NCBI GenBank assembly: GCA_029938115.1
Contig: JAPYOP010000032.1
Coordinates: 1 to 51,035, forward strand
Length of the DNA stretch: 51,035 nt
Direction of reading: 5' to 3'
From: Colwellia sp.
GTDB taxonomy: Bacteria > Pseudomonadota > Gammaproteobacteria > Enterobacterales > Alteromonadaceae
Program-made: the position numbers and the translations under genes
The notes under the pieces: model-generated
Seen by the model: only the letters and a program-made list of their open reading frames with translations
What the model was told of the DNA's origin: nothing
Database searches by the model: none
In this document: in pieces, positions 47,707-51,035 of the stretch
Numbering within the stretch: the first letter of the stretch is position 1
Layout: each line of letters starts with the position of its first letter

Positions 47707-50268
47707 CTAATCTTTAACGGGTGGTGGCGCTAATACTTCACGTGCACCATTGTTGCCTGCAGTGGAGACAATGCCTTGAATTTCCATTTGTTCAACAATT
47801 CTAGCCGAGCGGTTATAACCAATTCTAAATTGTCTTTGCACACTCGATATTGATACTCGACGCTTTTCAGTAACAAAATTTACCGCTTCATCATACAGTG
47901 CATCTAGCTCTTCAGATTCACTACCCTCAGCTTGCTCGCCCGGTAGCAGCATATCAGGATCACTACCACCCGCCAAAATTTCTTCAACATAATTGGGCTC
48001 ACCACGTAATTTCCAATCTTTAACAACCGCATGTACTTCATGGTCATCAATAAAAGCACCATGAACACGTGTTGGTACACCAGTTCCTGGCGGTAAATAA
48101 AGCATATCACCCATGCCTAGTAATTGCTCTGCGCCTTGTTGATCTAAAATTGTACGAGAGTTTAAGCCAGAGGATACTTGAAACGCCATACGTGTTGGAA
48201 TATTGGCTTTAATTAAACCAGTAATAACATCAACGGATGGACGCTGTGTCGCTAATACTAAATGAATTCCAGCAGCACGGGCTTTTTGCGCAATACGGGC
48301 AATAAGCTCTTCTACTTTTTTACCGACAATCATCATCATGTCGGCAAATTCATCAACAATAACAACGATGCTAGGTAGTTTTTCTAATAAGGGTGGTGTT
48401 TGATCTAAGCCGTCACTAGGTTGCCATAACGGATCTAGCAAAGGTTCTCCGTCTTCAATAGCAGACAAAACTTTTTTGTTATAACCTTTTAAATTTCTAA
48501 CACCAAGAGATGACATTAGTTTATATCGACGCTCCATTTCTGCAACACACCAACGCAATGCATTGGCGGCATCTTTCATGTCGGTCACTACTTCAGCTAA
48601 TAAGTGTGGAATGCCTTCATAAACACTTAATTCAAGCATTTTAGGGTCTATCATGATTAAACGAACATCTTCAGGTGTCGATTTATACAACAAGCTAACA
48701 ATCATAGTGTTAACACCAACTGACTTACCTGAGCCCGTTGTACCAGCAACTAATAAATGCGGCATTTTGGCCAAATCAACCACAACAGGTTCACCGGCTA
48801 TATCTTTACCTAACACCATAGTTAAAGGCGAACTTGATTCAGTAAACTCTGGGCATGAAATAACTTCACTTAAACGTACTATTTCTCTGTGCTTGTTCGG
48901 TAACTCTAGACCAATCACAGACTTACCAGGAATAACTTCAACCACACGGACGCTAATAGCAGATAAGGCGCGCGCTAAATCTTTTGATAATGAGCTAATT
49001 TTGCTAACTTTCATACCGGGTGCTAAATCTAGCTCAAAACGAGTAATCACTGGTCCAGGATAAACGGCAACAACACGTGCTTCTACTTTAAAGTCTAATA
49101 ATTTAGCTTCGACTAAACGACTTACCTGCTCTAATTCTTCTTGATTGATTGGATTTTGTGCTTTGTCAGCACGGTCAAGTAAATCTATGGATGGCATTCC
49201 TGCAAATTTTTCATCAATGCTAGGTACTAAGTTTATTTGGTTAGTGTCTGTACTAGTTGATAGCTCGCCACGTGATTGAGAGTCATCGGCAACATTGATT
49301 TTTTCAACATCCGCAAAGGCTGCGGTAATTTCTTCTTCATTAACATGTTCTTGCACATTAATTTCAAGTGGCCCGCCCATCAAGTCGTTAATATCAACAA
49401 ACGGCTCTTGCGGTGTCGCGTCTTCTTTTGCGGAATTAAAAAATGGAATAGATAACTCTTTCTTTAAACGTTTAGCTTTTATTGACTTTGCGCTATTCTT
49501 TTTCTCAAATTCAGGTGTTTTATCTTTTATGTCGTCTGACAATTTCTCTGTACTGTCGTTAATTGCAACTTGGCCAGTACCAAATTTATCTTTAATTATG
49601 CTAGGGATTCGCTGTAAAAATAGAACAGCAGCTATGGTATAGCGACCGATATTATCTATAAACTTGATCCATGAAAAACCAGTTAATAATACAAAGCCTG
49701 CACAGCTAAACATTAAAAATATTAATGTACTACCAACAAACGAAAAGTAAGGTAAAAAGGTTTTACTTAATACATCGCCTAATATGCCGCCAGCGGAAAA
49801 ATAAAAGACATCATCAAAATTCATACTCGCTAAGGACGTTACGCCCAAGTAGAACATGATAAAACCTATAAGTTTTAAACCAAGGGTTAGGTAGTCTAAT
49901 TGCATTAACTGATGAAACTTTTGGAACAATAACCAACCGATAATAGCGACGACAAAAGGTAGGCTATAAGCAACAAAACCAAAAAGATTAAGCAACAAAT
50001 CAGAAAGATAAGCACCTACTGCACCGCCAAGGTTTCTAACCGGTGTTTGGTAGCCTGTTTGTGCCCAACCGGGATCTGCGGCGTCAAAGCTAAACAGTGC
50101 CAACATTAAAAACATGGCAAAGACGCTAAAAAAAAGTAAGCCGGTTTCAAGTAAACGTTGTACGCCACTTAATTGTTTAGTTGAAGACTCGTCAGATTGA
50201 GCATCGGAAGGTTCATTTTGAGCTTCGTCAGTTTTTTTTATAAGTTCAGTCATAAGTTCTGAAGACAA
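47707..50268 (-). CDS. ftsK: DNA translocase FtsK
   Basis: 853 residues. Four N-terminal membrane helices (about 35-200), a short acidic/Lys-rich linker (about 220-360), then the motor. Walker A is [10 protein letters not shown] (about 506), Walker [14 protein letters not shown], and the C-terminal gamma winged helix is [19 protein letters not shown] (about 800-853), which reads KOPS sequences. It couples division with chromosome dimer resolution by XerCD at dif. The start here is TTG at 50268 with GGA six bases upstream; the ATG five codons later is an alternative. The linker is much shorter than in E. coli FtsK (1329 residues). Confidence 0.96.
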   Translation of the reverse strand: MSSELMTELIKKTDEAQNEPSDAQSDESSTKQLSGVQRLLETGLLFFSVFAMFLMLALFSFDAADPGWAQTGYQTPVRNLGGAVGAYLSDLLLNLFGFVAYSLPFVVAIIGWLLFQKFHQLMQLDYLTLGLKLIGFIMFYLGVTSLASMNFDDVFYFSAGGILGDVLSKTFLPYFSFVGSTLIFLMFSCAGFVLLTGFSWIKFIDNIGRYTIAAVLFLQRIPSIIKDKFGTGQVAINDSTEKLSDDIKDKTPEFEKKNSAKSIKAKRLKKELSIPFFNSAKEDATPQEPFVDINDLMGGPLEINVQEHVNEEEITAAFADVEKINVADDSQSRGELSTSTDTNQINLVPSIDEKFAGMPSIDLLDRADKAQNPINQEELEQVSRLVEAKLLDFKVEARVVAVYPGPVITRFELDLAPGMKVSKISSLSKDLARALSAISVRVVEVIPGKSVIGLELPNKHREIVRLSEVISCPEFTESSSPLTMVLGKDIAGEPVVVDLAKMPHLLVAGTTGSGKSVGVNTMIVSLLYKSTPEDVRLIMIDPKMLELSVYEGIPHLLAEVVTDMKDAANALRWCVAEMERRYKLMSSLGVRNLKGYNKKVLSAIEDGEPLLDPLWQPSDGLDQTPPLLEKLPSIVVIVDEFADMMMIVGKKVEELIARIAQKARAAGIHLVLATQRPSVDVITGLIKANIPTRMAFQVSSGLNSRTILDQQGAEQLLGMGDMLYLPPGTGVPTRVHGAFIDDHEVHAVVKDWKLRGEPNYVEEILAGGSDPDMLLPGEQAEGSESEELDALYDEAVNFVTEKRRVSISSVQRQFRIGYNRSARIVEQMEIQGIVSTAGNNGAREVLAPPPVKD

Positions 50269-50318
50269 TTAAATTCCAAGGAAATTATTATAGTTAGTTT
50301 AACTACTAAAATAACAAA

Positions 50319-50801
50319 TTATCGCTTGATTGGTAACATATTAGTGGATTTTATTTCATCCATAACCACGTAAGTTCTACTTTCACTTACTGCTGGTAAT
50401 CTTAACAGGGTATCTCCTAATAATTGCCTGTACGCTAACATATCTTTAACACGCGTTTTTAGGAGGAAATCAAAATCACCGGAAACCAAGTGGCACTCTT
50501 GAATAACATCAAGTTCGTGCACAGCGTTGGCAAAATCATCAAATACATCAGGGCTAGTTTTAGTTAAGGTGATTTCTACAAATACCAACAAGGCTAAATC
50601 TAATTTAATAGGGTTTAAATTGGCTTGGTAGCCCGTTATATACTGCTCTTTCTCTAAGCGTTTAACTCGCTCTAAGCAAGGAGTAGGACTTAAACCAACA
50701 CGCTTTGATAATTCAACATTTGAAAGTCGGCCATCTTTTTGTAATTCAACTAGAATGTTTTTATCAATACGATCTATTTTCTTACTTGAGGTAGAACCCA
50801 T
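50319..50801 (-). CDS. lrp: Lrp/AsnC-family regulator (leucine-responsive regulatory protein)
   Basis: 160 residues. The N-terminal HTH (about 8-60) has DRIDKNILVELQKDGRLSN and LSKRVGLSPTPCLERVKRLE; the C-terminal RAM ligand-binding domain (about 75-150) includes VSGDFDFLLKTRV. High similarity to enterobacterial Lrp is expected from these signatures and from the position next to ftsK. AGAGGA lies nine bases before the ATG. It is divergent from ald, which Lrp-type proteins often control. Confidence 0.94.
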   Translation of the reverse strand: MGSTSSKKIDRIDKNILVELQKDGRLSNVELSKRVGLSPTPCLERVKRLEKEQYITGYQANLNPIKLDLALLVFVEITLTKTSPDVFDDFANAVHELDVIQECHLVSGDFDFLLKTRVKDMLAYRQLLGDTLLRLPAVSESRTYVVMDEIKSTNMLPIKR

Positions 50802-50911
50802 TCTTTATATTCCTCTGACTTTTAGGGTTATATTGGCATTATATATCGGGTTCTGAAAATTTACGACAGGTTATTCTAATTAAATACTCATATACTAGTC
50901 GCATCTAAAAA

Positions 50912-50933
50912 AATAACTTGATAACAAGTTATT
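50912..50933. promoter_or_regulatory. Palindrome upstream of ald, candidate Lrp-family operator
   Basis: AATAACTTG-ATAA-CAAGTTATT is a perfect 9-bp inverted repeat 29 bases before the ald start codon, in the lrp-ald intergenic region. Lrp binds AT-rich imperfect palindromes, and ald is a typical target, so this is a plausible operator. It could alternatively be a leader hairpin. Confidence 0.4.
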
Positions 50934-50962
50934 ACAATAAGTTAAACTAAAGAGATATTATT

Positions 50963-51035
50963 ATGATTATTGGTGTACCTAAAGAAATTAAAAACCACGA
51001 GTATCGTATCGGCTTAACACCTGCAGGTGTTAAAG
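50963..51035 (+). CDS. ald: Alanine dehydrogenase, N-terminal fragment (cut by window edge)
   Basis: The first 24 codons read MIIGVPKEIKNHEYRIGLTP, the hallmark N-terminus of NAD-dependent alanine dehydrogenase (MIIGVPKEIK..E.RV..TP). The enzyme interconverts alanine with pyruvate and ammonia. Divergent from lrp with 161 bp between, a common regulator-target arrangement. Confidence 0.92.
   Translation, partial: MIIGVPKEIKNHEYRIGLTPAGVK

Overview
The window is about 51 kb of AT-rich chromosome from a marine gammaproteobacterium. The best guess is Alteromonadales, close to Colwellia or Thalassotalea. This is inferred from three things: the gene order ald/lrp-ftsK-lolA-rarA-crcB-serS, the bioA|bioB-F-C-D arrangement, and the many large signalling proteins and TonB receptors. 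No tRNA, rRNA, CRISPR array, prophage or intact insertion sequence was found.

Layout. 1-86 is the tail of an acyl-protein thioesterase-type carboxylesterase, followed by about 620 bp with no recognisable gene. 710-1900 encodes an AlkB-type membrane hydroxylase. 2.0-8.4 kb holds a two-gene signalling operon: a 1622-residue sensor kinase with five periplasmic binding-protein domains, and a response regulator/diguanylate cyclase. 8.6-11.1 kb has an AraC-type regulator, a small zinc-ribbon protein and a full-length FtsZ paralogue far from any dcw genes. 11.6-12.0 kb has a HicB-type antitoxin without a toxin. 12.1-17.4 kb is the biotin cluster, bioB-F-C-D on the minus strand and bioA on the plus strand, with a BirA-like operator between them. 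17.4-22.3 kb has a small membrane protein, a hybrid sensor kinase (REC-PAS-PAS-kinase-REC), a decayed IS3-family orfA and a divergent REC-EAL phosphodiesterase. 22.4-28.1 kb is a yfiR-like gene, a CHASE8-type hybrid kinase and a TonB-dependent receptor. A decayed serine recombinase then sits immediately before asnS.

From asnS onward most genes are housekeeping. They include a nitroreductase, a drug/metabolite transporter preceded by a leader peptide and terminator, a DoxX protein, sppA-ansA, a DUF349 protein, yeaC, a zinc-ribbon membrane protein, an alanine/sodium symporter, an M14 carboxypeptidase and a membrane-anchored thioredoxin-fold protein. The conserved block serS-crcB-rarA-lolA-ftsK-lrp follows, and the start of ald is on the opposite strand.

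How the parts work together. The biotin genes encode KAPA, DAPA, dethiobiotin and biotin formation plus the pimeloyl-chain methyltransferase BioC; no BioH-type esterase is in the window. Three separate sensory loci (2.3-8.4, 18.3-22.3 and 22.4-28.1 kb) combine periplasmic sensing, His-Asp phosphorelay and, in two cases, cyclic-di-GMP enzymes. The most unusual items are the FtsZ paralogue, the five-sensor kinase, the YfiR/CHASE8 kinase/TonB receptor locus and the leader-peptide/terminator region upstream of the EamA transporter. Two transposon or recombinase fossils and a REP/MITE-like element mark past mobile-element activity.
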